Origin: Nematostella vectensis
Lineage: Eukaryota; Cnidaria; Anthozoa; Actiniaria; Edwardsiidae
DNA length: 60,000 bases
Direction of reading: 5' to 3'
Assembly (NCBI RefSeq): GCF_932526225.1
Contig: NC_064039.1
Coordinates: 15,928,639 to 15,988,638 of the forward strand
Part shown: in pieces, positions 45,201 through 57,200 of the stretch
Layout: the number at the start of each line of letters is the position of its first letter
How positions within the stretch are numbered: the first letter of the stretch is position 1
Translations under genes and position numbers: made by a program
Notes under the pieces: model-generated
Told to the model about the DNA's origin: nothing
The model's database searches: none
Seen by the model: only the letters and a program-made list of their open reading frames with translations

Positions 45201-48200
45201 TTGATGTTCTTGTATCCACAGGATCAGCGACCCTCATGTCATGTCTTGATGTTCTTGTATCCACAGGATCAGCGACCCTCATGTCATGTCTTGATGTTCT
45301 TGTATCCACAGGATCAGCGACCCTCATGTCATGTCTTGATGTTCTTGTATCAACAGGATCAGCGACCCTCATGTCATGTCTTGATGTTCTTGTATCAACA
45401 GGATCAGCGACCCTCGTGTCATGTCTTGATGTTCTTGTATCCACAGGATCAGCGACCCTCATGTCATGTCTTGATGTTCTTGTATCCACAGGATCAGCGA
45501 CCCTCATGTCATGTCTTGATGTTCTTGTATCCACAGGATCAACGACCCGCCTTCGCGTGTTGAGGAATGGCGAAGCAGACACGAGCAAGGCCGTTATCGT
45601 AGTGGGACCGGACCTTACTAATGTGAGTACGGCTTGCGTACACCACATTGGAGATGTAAGGGAGGTAATATGTAAGAATGACTTGCGTGACACCGCATGG
45701 ATAATATGAGGTAATTTCTAAGAAGGGCGTGCGTGACACCACGTGAGAGATGTATGAGAGGTAATATGTAATTATGACTTGCGTCGGTAAGTATAGCTTA
45801 ATGATTTGTTGGAGTGAGAGAGGTTATTTGTGGTAAATGCTGTATATACATGCATTCAAAGGATTAATTGTGAAAGGCACTGATAAAACAGATGTCTGAT
45901 TCTTCAGATGTGGCGTGACGTCAACGATGCCAGCCCCAAGAAAAAGAACAAAGCCAAGTAAGTCGTTTATCCGGCTTGCGTGACGTGTGGTTTCTTACGC
46001 TTTGCAACCCTGCGCAAGATTATTCATTATTGTAGCTAAGTAAATCGGCTTAGATCATGGCTCGAATCGGCTTGAGAACATTTGAGTATTAAAGAGCCTC
46101 TCTCAGCCACTCTTATCCTAGCAAAGCGAAGTGCTAGCAAGTATCTATTTCCATCGGCTGATTTGGGGTTGTGATATTCCCGCGAAACAAAGCATGTTAT
46201 TCTCAGGTGGTTACTTTCTTCTCGTAATTTGTCTTCTTGGTCGAAGACGATAGCTGTGGCTAACAACGGCTCTGTAGACAAGGCGGGGAAATTGATTTAT
46301 TTATTTTACAATATGTTTCGCAAAGTCGGGCCATCGGACAAGCTCTCGGTCTTATTAGCCCAGATGGATGGTGAGACTCCCAAGGATCACCCTTTCTTTT
46401 ATCGTCTCTTGGTGAGACTTCCAAGGATCACACTACTTCTTTTATCCTTTCCACTTGCTCGCTATCATTTATTCTCTATTGTTCGTTACGATTATCTTTT
46501 TTTTTCGTTAAGATTTTGTCTGGTCTATGATTCTCTTAGTCCAGACCAGGATGGTATGTAGCCCTGCTTTATTATGGTTTCAATTCAATGTTGGAAGGCA
46601 AAAAACGTAAACGAATTTCGAAAAACATATCTAAAATTTTATTAAATTCAATTAACATTATTGCAAATGGCTTTCTCAGATCATCCGTGGCAATTGATGC
46701 TTCCTCATACACGTTTGGATATCTCACGTGATAAGATCTAATGTGATTGACAGGCGGTCGGGGTGCCATTCCTCTACTGATGTGTCCGGGGTGTACGATG
46801 CAGACTCGTGTCATCCTCTGGACCTGAAGCGACTCGAGCTTGAGCTGGTGAGTACACGCACTCGTGACGTATCGGCGTAACGGCATAACAACGTAGCGAC
46901 ATATAGGCATATCTTTATTTCGGCACTGTGACATAACGACATATTGACATAGCACCAGGACAACATAGTTGCATAACTGTACAATGTGACATAACGACGT
47001 AGTGGCATAAAAGCATATTGGCATAGCACCAGGACAACATAACTGCATAACTATACAATGTGACGTAACGACGTAGTGGCATAAAGGCGTCATTGGCATT
47101 GCTGACATAGCTGCACAACCCCATACATTGTGACATAACGACATAATGGTACAGTATATTGACATAATAATGTCGTTGTCATCAAAATACATTCGGCATA
47201 ATAACATTACGACATAGCGACAATGACCGGCTATGGCCTCGTAATGACCCTAACGACTTCTAGGCATAGCGATAATTTTTTCCCTTTCCCTTCACAGTTC
47301 ATGGACCAGTGCACAGAAGCACTTTCACTGCCATTCGCTGCCCGCCGTCTGTTCGACGAGGAAGGTCGTGACGTCATGTGCATCTCCGACCTCTCACGTG
47401 ATCAGCTCGTGTTCGCCTCGTGTGGCGAGTCGTGGACGGACCCCAAGCTGTCTTACTCAGACCAGCAGCGTCGTGCTCTGCTCACGAATCTCGCCTCGGA
47501 CATCGCACGCATCCGGCAGTACATTGCCCTTAGGGACCCACACGGTAAGATGGGTATGGGAGGGGAGTGAGGGATGAATCTCGCCTCGGACATCGTGCGC
47601 ATTCGGCAGTACATTGCCTTCAGGGACCCACACGGTATGATGGGTATGGGAGGGGAGGGAGGGATAAATCTCGCCTCGGACATTGTGCGCATTCGGCAGT
47701 ACATTGCCTTCAGGGACCCACACGGTAAGATGGGTATGGGAGGGGAGGGAGGGATAAATCTCGCCTCGGACATTGTGCGCATTCGGCAGTACATTGCCTT
47801 CAGGGACCCACACGGTAAGATAGGTATGGGAGGGGAGGGAGGGATGAATCTCGCCTCGGACATCGCACGCATCCGGCAGTACATTGCCCTCAGGGACCCA
47901 CACGGTAAGATGGGTATGGGGGGGGAGGGAGGGATGAATCTCGCTTAGGACATCGTGCGCATTCGGCAGTACATTGTCCTCAGGGACAGGAGGAGGGAGG
48001 GGGGGTTTCGATGGTACATGTACTTTGGGAGGTCTGCGGGGGCGAGCGTGAAAATGCTATTGTTGTCTGTTTGAATTCCTATAAAGCTTTCTAATATGTG
48101 TTTTCTTATGCCTTTTCTTGTGCCATTCTGTTGTAGATCTTGTGCTGGGTGTGGAGGGTCCTGTCGTCCCTGGGGCCGGGTTGATCGTCAATACGTGCAT

Positions 48201-51200
48201 GCTAACACAGGCGGACCGCGAAAAGCTAATGAACAAACCCAGCGACGAGGAAGATGAGCAGACGAATGGAAACGAAGATAACAGGTACGACACTGTCTTA
48301 TTTTCTATGACATCTCGAAGTGTTTTATCCTGTCTTATTTCCTATGACATCTCGAAGTGCTTGATCCTGTCTTATTTCCTATGACTTCTCGAAGTGTTTG
48401 ATCCTGTCTTATTTCCTATGACATCTCGAAGTGCTTGATCCTGTCTTATTTCCTATGACTTCTCGAAGTGTTTGATCCTGTCTTATTTCCTATGACATCT
48501 CGAAGTGTTTGATCCTGTCTTATTTCCTATGACATCTCGAAGTGTTTGATCCTGTCTTATTTCCTATGACATCCCAAAGTGTTTTATCCTGTCTTATTTC
48601 CTATGACATCTCGAAGTGTTTGATCCTGTCTTATTTTCTATGACATCTCGAAGTGTTTGATCCTGTTTTATTTCCTATGACATCCCGAGGTATTTTATCC
48701 TGTCTTATTTTCAATGACATCCCGAAGTGTTTGATCCTGTCTTATTTCCTATGACATCTCGAAGTGTTTGATCCTGTCTTATTTCCTATGACATCTCGAA
48801 GTGTTTGATCCCGTCTTATTTCCTATGACATCTCGAAGTGTTTGATCCTGTCTTATTTCCTATGACATCTCGAAGTGTTTGATCCCGTCTTATTTCCTAT
48901 GACATCTCGAAGTGTTTGATCCTGTCTTATTTCCTATGACATCCCGAGGTATTTTATCCTGTCTTATTTCCTATGACATCTCGAAGTGTTTGATCCTGTC
49001 TTATTTCCTATGACATCTCGAAGTGTTTGATCCTGTCTTATTTCCTATGACATCCCAAAGTGTTTGATCCTGTCTTATTTCCTATGTCATCTCGAAGTGT
49101 TTTATCCTGTCTTATTTCCTATGACATCTCGAAGTGTTTGATCCTGTCTTATTTCCTATGACATCCCAAAGTGTTTGATCCTGTCTTATTTCCTATGACA
49201 TCTCGAAGTGCTTGATCCTGTCTTATTTCCTATGACATCCCGAGGTATTTTATCCTGTCTTATTTCCTATGACATCTCGAAGTGTTTGATCCTGTCTTAT
49301 TTCCTATGACATCTCGAAGTGTTTGATCCTGTCTTATTTCCTATGACATCTCGAAGTGTTTGATCCTGTCTTATTTCCTATGACATCCCAAAGTGTTTGA
49401 TCCTGTCTTATTTCCTATGTCATCTCGAAGTGTTTTATCCTGTCTTATTTCCTATGACATCTCGAAGTGTTTGATCCTGTCTTATTTCCTATGACATCCC
49501 GAGGTATTTTATCCTGTCTTATTTCCTATGACATCTCGAAGTGCTTGGTCCTGTCTTATTTCCTATGACATCCCGAGGTATTTTATCCTGTCTTATTTCC
49601 TATGACATCTCGAAGTGTTTGATCCTGTCTTATTTCCTATGACATCTCGAAGTGTTTGATCCTGTCTTATTTCCTATGACATCCCGAAGTGTTTGATCCT
49701 GTCTTATTTCCTATGACATCCCAAAGTGTTTGATCCTGTCTAATTTGCTATGATGTCATTAGACGCCTGGTCCTGTCTTCTTCGCTATGAAGTCGCTAAT
49801 GCCTACGAAACGCTAGACGATTTTGTACGCCCGTACGAGGGACTTTCAACTGCAGGCTGAAAATGCGGCGGCAATCTAGACGTCTGATTCGTCCCATACT
49901 GGCGATCAAGTTTGCTGGCGATCACGGACGATTGATGTTGCTCAAACGAGCGTACAAAATCGCCTTGTGGGTCGTAGGCTAATGTGCTTGATCCTGTCTC
50001 ATTTGCTATGACGTATTTAGATTAGATTGGTTGTGACTCGGTTTTCGCTATGACGTGGCCAAATGCTCCATCCTGTCTTATTTCCTATGACATCCCGAGG
50101 TATTTTATCCTGTCTTATTTCCTATGACATGTCGAAGTGTTTGATCCTGTCTTATTTCCTATGACATCCCAGAGTGTTTGATCCTGTCTTATTTCCTATG
50201 ACATCTCGAAGTGTTTGATCCTGTCTTATTTCCTATGACATCTCGAAGTGTTTGATCCTGTCTGATTTCCTATGACATCCCGAGGTATTTTATCCTGTCT
50301 TATTTCCTATGACATCTCGAAGTGTTTGATCCTGTCTTATTTCCTATGACATCTCGAAGTGTTTTATCCTGTCTTATTTCCTATGACATGTCGAAGTGTT
50401 TGATCCTGTCTTATTTCCTATGACATCCCAGAGTGTTTGATCCTGTCTTATTTCCTATGACATGTCGAAGTGTTTGATCCTGTCTTATTTCCTATGACAT
50501 CTCGAAGTGTTTGATCCTGTCTTATTTCCTATGACATCTCGAAGTGTTTGATCCTGTCTTATTTCCTATGACATCTCGAAGTGTTTGATCCTGTCTTATT
50601 TCCTATGACATCCCGAGGTATTTTATCCTGTCTTATTTCCTATGACATCCCGAAGTGTTTGATCCTGTCTTATTTCCTATGACATCTCGAAGTGTTTGAT
50701 CCTGTCTAATTTGCTATGATGTCATTAGACGCCTGGTCCTGTCTTCTTCGCTATGAAGTCGCTAATGCCTACGAAACCCTAGACGATTTTGTACGCCCGT
50801 ACGAGGGACTTTCAACTGCAGGCTGAAAATGCGGCGGCAATCTAGACGTCTGATTCGTCCCATACTGGCGATCAAGTTTGCTGGCGATCACGGACGATTG
50901 ATGTTGCTCATACGAGCGTACAAAATCGCCTTGTGGGTCGTAGGCTAATGTGCTTGATCCTGTCTCATTTGCTATGACGTATTTAGATTAGATTGGTTGT
51001 GACTCGGTTTTCGCTATGACGTCGCCAAATGCTCCATCCTGTCTTATTTCCTATGACATCCCAGAGTGTTTGATCCTGTCTTATTTCCTATGACATGTCG
51101 AAGTGTTTGATCCTGCCTTATTTCCTATGACATCTCGAAGTGTTTGATCCTGTCTTATTTCCTATGACATCTCGAAGTGTTTGATCCTGTCTTATTTCCT

Positions 51201-54200
51201 ATGACATCTCGAAGTGTTTGATCCTGTCTGATTTCCTATGACATCCCGAGGTATTTTATCCTGTCTTATTTCCTATGACATCTCGAAGTGTTTGATCCTG
51301 TCTTATTTCCTATGACATCTCGAAGTGTTTTATCCTGTCTTATTTCCTATGACATGTCGAAGTGTTTGATCCTGTCTTATTTCCTATGACATCTCAAAGT
51401 GTTTGATCCTGTCTTATTTCCTATGACATCTCGAAGTGTTTGATCCTGTCTTATTTCCTATGACATCTCGAAGTGTTTGATCCTGTCTGATTTCCTATGA
51501 CATCCCGAGGTATTTTATCCTGTCTTATTTCCTATGACATCTCGAAGTGTTTGATCCTGTCTTATTTCCTATGACATCTCGAAGTGTTTGATCCTGTCTT
51601 ATTTCCTATGACATGTCGAAGTGTTTGATCCTGTCTTATTTCCTATGACATCTCAAAGTGTTTGATCCTGTCTTATTTCCTATGACATCTCGAAGTGTTT
51701 GATCCTGTCTTATTTCCTATGACATCTCGAAGTGTTTGATCCTGTCTTATTTCCTATGACATCCCGAGGTATTTTATCCTGTCTTATTTCCTATGACATC
51801 CCGAAGTGTTTGATCCTGTCTTATTTCCTATGACATCTCGAAGTGTTTGATCCTGTCTAATTTGCTATGATGTCATTAGACGCCTGGTCCTGTCTTCTTC
51901 GCTATGAAGTCGCTAATGCCTACGAAACCCTAGACGATTTTGTACGCCCGTACGAGGGACTTTCAACTGCAGGCTGAAAATGCGGCGGCAATCTAGACGT
52001 CTGATTCGTCCCATACTGGCGATCAAGTTTGCTGGCGATCACGGACGATTGATGTTGCTCATACGAGCGTACAAAATCGCCTTGTGGGTCGTAGGCTAAT
52101 GTGCTTGATCCTGTCTCATTTGCTATGACGTATTTAGATTAGATTGGTTGTGACTCGGTTTTCGCTATGACGTCGCCAAATGCTCCATCCTGTCTTATTT
52201 CCTATGACATCCCGAGGTATTTTATCCTGTCTTATTTCCTATGACATGTCGAAGTGTTTGATCCTGTCTTATTTCCTATGACATCCCAGAGTGTTTGATC
52301 CTGTCTTATTTCCTATGACATCTCGAAGTGTTTGATCCTGTCTTATTTCCTATGACATCTCGAAGTGTTTGATCCTGTCTGATTTCCTATGACATCCCGA
52401 GGTATTTTATCCTGTCTTATTTCCTATGACATCTCGAAGTGTTTGATCCTGTCTTATTTCCTATGACATCTCGAAGTGTTTTATCCTGTCTTATTTCCTA
52501 TGACATGTCGAAGTGTTTGATCCTGTCTTATTTCCTATGACATCCCAGAGTGTTTGATCCTGTCTTATTTCCTATGACATGTCGAAGTGTTTGATCCTGT
52601 CTTATTTCCTATGACATCTCGAAGTGTTTGATCCTGTCTTATTTCCTATGACATCTCGAAGTGTTTGATCCTGTCTTATTTCCTATGACATCTCGAAGTG
52701 TTTGATCCTGTCTGATTTCCTATGACATCCCGAGGTATTTTATCCTGTCTTATTTCCTATGACATCTCGAAGTGTTTGATCCTGTCTTATTTCCTATGAC
52801 ATCTCGAAGTGTTTTATCCTGTCTTATTTCCTATGACATGTCGAAGTGTTTGATCCTGTCTTATTTCCTATGACATCCCAGAGTGTTTGATCCTGTCTTA
52901 TTTCCTATGACATGTCGAAGTGTTTGATCCTGTCTTATTTCCTATGACTTCTCGAAGTGTTTGATCCTGTCTTATTTCCTATGACATCTCGAAGTGTTTG
53001 ATCCTGTCTTATTTCCTATGACATCTCGAAGTGTTTGATCCTGTCTGATTTCCTATGACATCCCGAGGTATTTTATCCTGTCTTATTTCCTATGACATCT
53101 CGAAGTGTTTGATCCTGTCTTATTTCCTATGACATCTCGAAGTGTTTGATCCTGTCTTATTTCCTATTACATCTCGAAGTGTTTGATCCTGTCTTTTTTC
53201 CTATGACATTCCGAGGTATTTTATCCTGTCTTATTTCCTATGACATCTCGAAGTGTTTGATCCTGTCATATTTCCTATGACATCCCGAGGTATTTTATCC
53301 TGACTTATTTCCTATGACATCTCAAAGTGTTTGATCCTGTCTTATTTCCTATGACATCTCGAAGTGTTTGATCCTGTCTTTTTTCCTATGACATTCCGAG
53401 GTATTTTATCCTGTCTTATTTCCTATGACATCTCGAAGTGTTTGATCCTGTCTTATTTCCTATGACTTCTCGAAGTGTTTGATCCTGTCTTATTTCCTAT
53501 GACATCTCGAAGTGTTTGATCCTGTCTTTTTTCCTATGACATTCCGAGGTATTTTATCCTGTCTTATTTCCTATGACATCTCGAAGTGTTTGATCCTGTC
53601 TTATTTCCTATGACATCCCGAGGTATTTTATCCTGTCTTATTTCCTATGACATCTCGAAGTGTTTGATCCTGTCTTATTTCCTATGACATCTCGAAGTGT
53701 TTGATCCTGTCTTATTTCCTATTACATCTCGAAGTGTTTGATCCTGTCTTTTTTCCTATGACATTCCGAGGTATTTTATCCTGTCTTATTTTCTATGACA
53801 TCTCGAAGTGTTTGATCCTGTCATATTTCCTATGACATCCCGAGGTATTTTATCCTGACTTATTTCCTATGACATCTCAAAGTGTTTGATCCTGTCTTAT
53901 TTCCTATGACATCTCGAAGTGTTTGATCCTGTCTAATTTCCTATGACATCTCGAAGTGTTTGATCCTGTCTTATTTCCTATGACATCTCGAAGTGTTTGA
54001 TCCTGTCTTATTTCCTATGACATCTCAAAGTGTTTGATCCTGTCTTATTTCCTATGACATCTCGAAGTGTTTGATCCTGTCTTTTTTCCTATGACATTCC
54101 GAGGTATTTTATCCTGTCTTATTTCCTATGACATCTCGAAGTGTTTGATCCTGTCTTATTTCCTATGACTTCTCGAAGTGTTTGATCCTGTCTTATTTCC

Positions 54201-57200
54201 TATGACATCTCGAAGTGTTTGATCCTGTCTTATTTCCTATGACATCTCAAAGTGTTTGATCCTGATTTATTTCCTATGACATCTCGAAGTGTTTGATCCT
54301 GTCTTATTTCCTATGACATCTCGAAGTGTTTGATCCTGTCTAATTTCCTATGACATCCCGAGGTATTTTATCCTGTCTTATTTCCTATGACATCTCGAAG
54401 TGTTTGATCCTGTCTTATTTCCTATGACATCTCGAAGTGTTTGATCCTGTCTTATTTCCTATGACATCTCGAAGTGTTTGATCCTGTCTTATTTCCTATT
54501 ACATCTCGAAGTGTTTGATCCTGTCTTTTTTCCTATGACATTCCGAGGTATTTTATCCTGTCTTATTTCCTATGACATCTCGAAGTGTTTGATCCTGTCA
54601 TATTTCCTATGACATCCCGAGGTATTTTATCCTGACTTATTTCCTATGACATCCCAAAGTGTTTGATCCTGTCTTATTTCCTATGACATCTCGAAGTGTT
54701 TGATCCTGTCTTATTTCCTATGACATCTCGAAGTGTTTGATCCTGTCTAATTTCCTATGACATCCCGAGGTATTTTATCCTGTCTTATTTCCTATGACAT
54801 CTCGAAGTGTTTGATCCTGTCTTATTTCCTATGACATCTCGAAGTGTTTGATCCTGTCTTATTTCCTATGACATCCCGAGGTATTTTATCCTGTCTTATT
54901 TCCTATGACATCCCGAAGTGTTTGATCCTGTCTTATTTCCTATGACATCCCAAAGTGTTTGATCCTGTCTTTTTTTCGCATTCTTCACGTTTTCTTTTCC
55001 TATTGATTTTTTCCTTTTACTTCCCTAGCAACTCCCTTATACACTTCACTTTTCAGCCCTGGCGTGGAGCTCAGTTATTCTATCAGCGCCCACGAGCGCT
55101 CGCACCAGCGGGCCGAGGAGAGGCTAAAAAGCATGCGCTGGTCGTGGGAGAATGCTCGCACATCTAAAGGCGGCCAGTCATGTGATGACCCCGACGCGAC
55201 CGGCGATTTCGAGGATGAGGTGACGTTTAGTGATCCGCATTTGCAGAAGAAGTTTAGGTGAGTTGAATGCTTAGTCTACACACGCGGTATATGTTTTGAA
55301 GCTTCAGCGATCCGCACTTGTAGCATGCGGTATAACTTTCGAAGCTTCAGCGGTCAGCTATTGGAGAAGACGTTCAGGCATGTGTGAAGCTTAGTTCACA
55401 CATGCGGATATAACTTGCAAAGCTAAGCGATCAGCACTTGTAGAAGAGGTTCGGGTGCGTGTTAGGCTCAGTTCACTTGCGGTTTTTCTTGTGGCATTTC
55501 TCCTATATTATGGGGTTTAAGGCATGTTGTGTGGTCATTTAATACTGGCTTCTCCTCTTGGGGGTAGGTGTGTTGTTTTGTTGTTATTTAATGCTGGCTT
55601 CTCGTGTTTTTTATAGACGACATTCACTGAAAACGCTCGATACCAAGACTGAGCCATCTGACTCAAGCTTCAGGCAGCGTTTTCACTACACCAGCGACGG
55701 GTTCATACACCTGAAGAGGAACTCGAGCCTCGTACTGGGACTGGAAGATAGTAGCGAGGTACAGTCTCATTAAACTGATTCGCTAACAACACATAGCGAG
55801 CTCACCTTAGCATTTGCAAGATTTGAAATAGTTTCCGAGCTTTGTGGTGTTTTTGATTTAGAAGTGTAGTTCGTTCGCGCTTTCTTATTGTTATCGTAGA
55901 CGTAATATTAAACTTGACGTGATAGTGGCTTTGGCTTCGTGACGTAACGGATTGCTTGCCTCCTCTTCATCATCCGCCCGTTGTTTTCTAGGTTTTGGTC
56001 TTCCCTCTTGTCACAAAGGAATTAAAGGAGATTTTTTTAAAGGAGGCTTTTTTTCTACAGAGTAAATCAAGCAATGAGGTTTTGCTGTGCAAGAAGAAAG
56101 TTGAGGATCCATCTCAGCGATGGGTGATCAGTGATGACGGGTAAGACGTCACCTTAACTATGTTTATGTACACTTTATAAGTGCTACGCCTTGTGTGACA
56201 TACACTTGTATTGACGGAGTTGGACGCTACCTTAACCGTGTTCATGTTTACTTTGGTAAGGGCTGCACCTCGTGTGATATGCACCTGTATTCACGGGTTG
56301 GAACACCACCTTAACCACACATTACGAGGGTTATACTATGTGTGATATGCACTTTTATTATATACATACCGAGATTTACGCGCCAAAAACCATTGTGATA
56401 AAACTAGTCTCTTCGCGCAAGAGAAGCCAGCTGATTGGTCGTACGATTATTTTCACTTGTGGGCAAAATCGTATCTTTTGCTCGACGACTCGCTCGAAAC
56501 CCCTTGATGTGTCTCAGTTCGCTCATTGAGAGTAGCAAATCTATTGTCTTCAATTTTGAACGCTTTGTATTCAATTTTTACAGTAAAATTTCATTCTCGC
56601 TCGATGGAGCTCAAGAACAAAAGTAAAATGCGAAATAAAATGTTTTATATCTGAAAGTTCTTTTGATACAAAACAACGAGTGAATAAAAACTGAAAGTTC
56701 TTTTGATACAAAACAACGATTGAATAAAAACTTTACAAAGCACTTTCCACTGTATTTTATTTATTAGATACACACGGAGACATTTATAATAAGCTTACAT
56801 AACATCTTATATAAGACTTGGCTGTTCATTTGAAGACAGACAGAAACTTACATTGAAATGAATATGTCTCGCTAATGTCACGCACGAGACTGTGATGTTA
56901 GATAGCGTTTTACAGCCTTACATCTCGCTCGGTTTTCTTTGTATTCTTGTTTTTAGGACTTTCTACATAATCATCTACAGTGTCATTGAAAGCAGCAAAT
57001 CTATTCTCTCGCTTAATGGAGCTTAAGAACAAAAGTAACATGCAAAATGAAATGTTCTATATCTGAAAGTTATTTTCGCTCATTTTAAATCTCGGTTTGT
57101 ATATAATAAATCAGTTATTTCACGGTTAGTTCGTACGCGCTCACCAACTATGAAATAACCTATGAGTATTCAAAGGGTGAGACCCCACCTTAACCATGCT

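Larger units (their letters stand above)
45537..47544 (+). other. exons 17-20: fourth doublecortin-like domain
   Basis: RLRVLRNGEADTSKAVIVVG opens the domain. A lysine-rich, low-complexity insertion (exons 18-19) follows, then FMDQCTEALSL, FAARRLFDEEGRDV and LVFASCGESW close it. The insertion is unusually long for the family. Confidence 0.83.
48294..54972 (+). repeat. 6.7-kb satellite of 37-bp units filling intron 21
   Basis: Roughly 150 copies of a 37-bp unit (TATGACATCTCGAAGTG, then TTTGATCCTGTCTTATTTCC) with a few recurring variants (CCCGAGGTATTTTAT, CCCAGAG, TTCTC). It starts 9 nt after the exon-21 donor and ends 84 nt before the exon-22 acceptor. Three blocks with a captured inverted-repeat element interrupt it, forming a higher-order repeat with spacings of about 966 and 1,151 bp, differing by exactly five units. 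No open frame or gene lies within. Confidence 0.97.

Noticed and set aside
46229-46561. Possible extra exon in intron 18
   Set aside because: The frame is open, but there is no acceptor-donor pair that keeps phase, and the protein has no doublecortin or lectin character. Exon 18 to exon 19 joins cleanly without it.
46572-47207. 211-codon minus-strand frame, Tyr/Cys/Met-rich
   Set aside because: It is the reverse reading of the degenerate tandem repeat in intron 19.
47453-47903. Two ~145-codon minus-strand frames with repeated 30-residue blocks
   Set aside because: Antisense reading of the 90-bp donor array after exon 20. The period is a multiple of three, so all frames stay open.
48294-54972. 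A CRISPR-like array, given short repeated units
   Set aside because: Units are contiguous with no unique spacers of uniform length, and the setting is an animal intron. It is a satellite.
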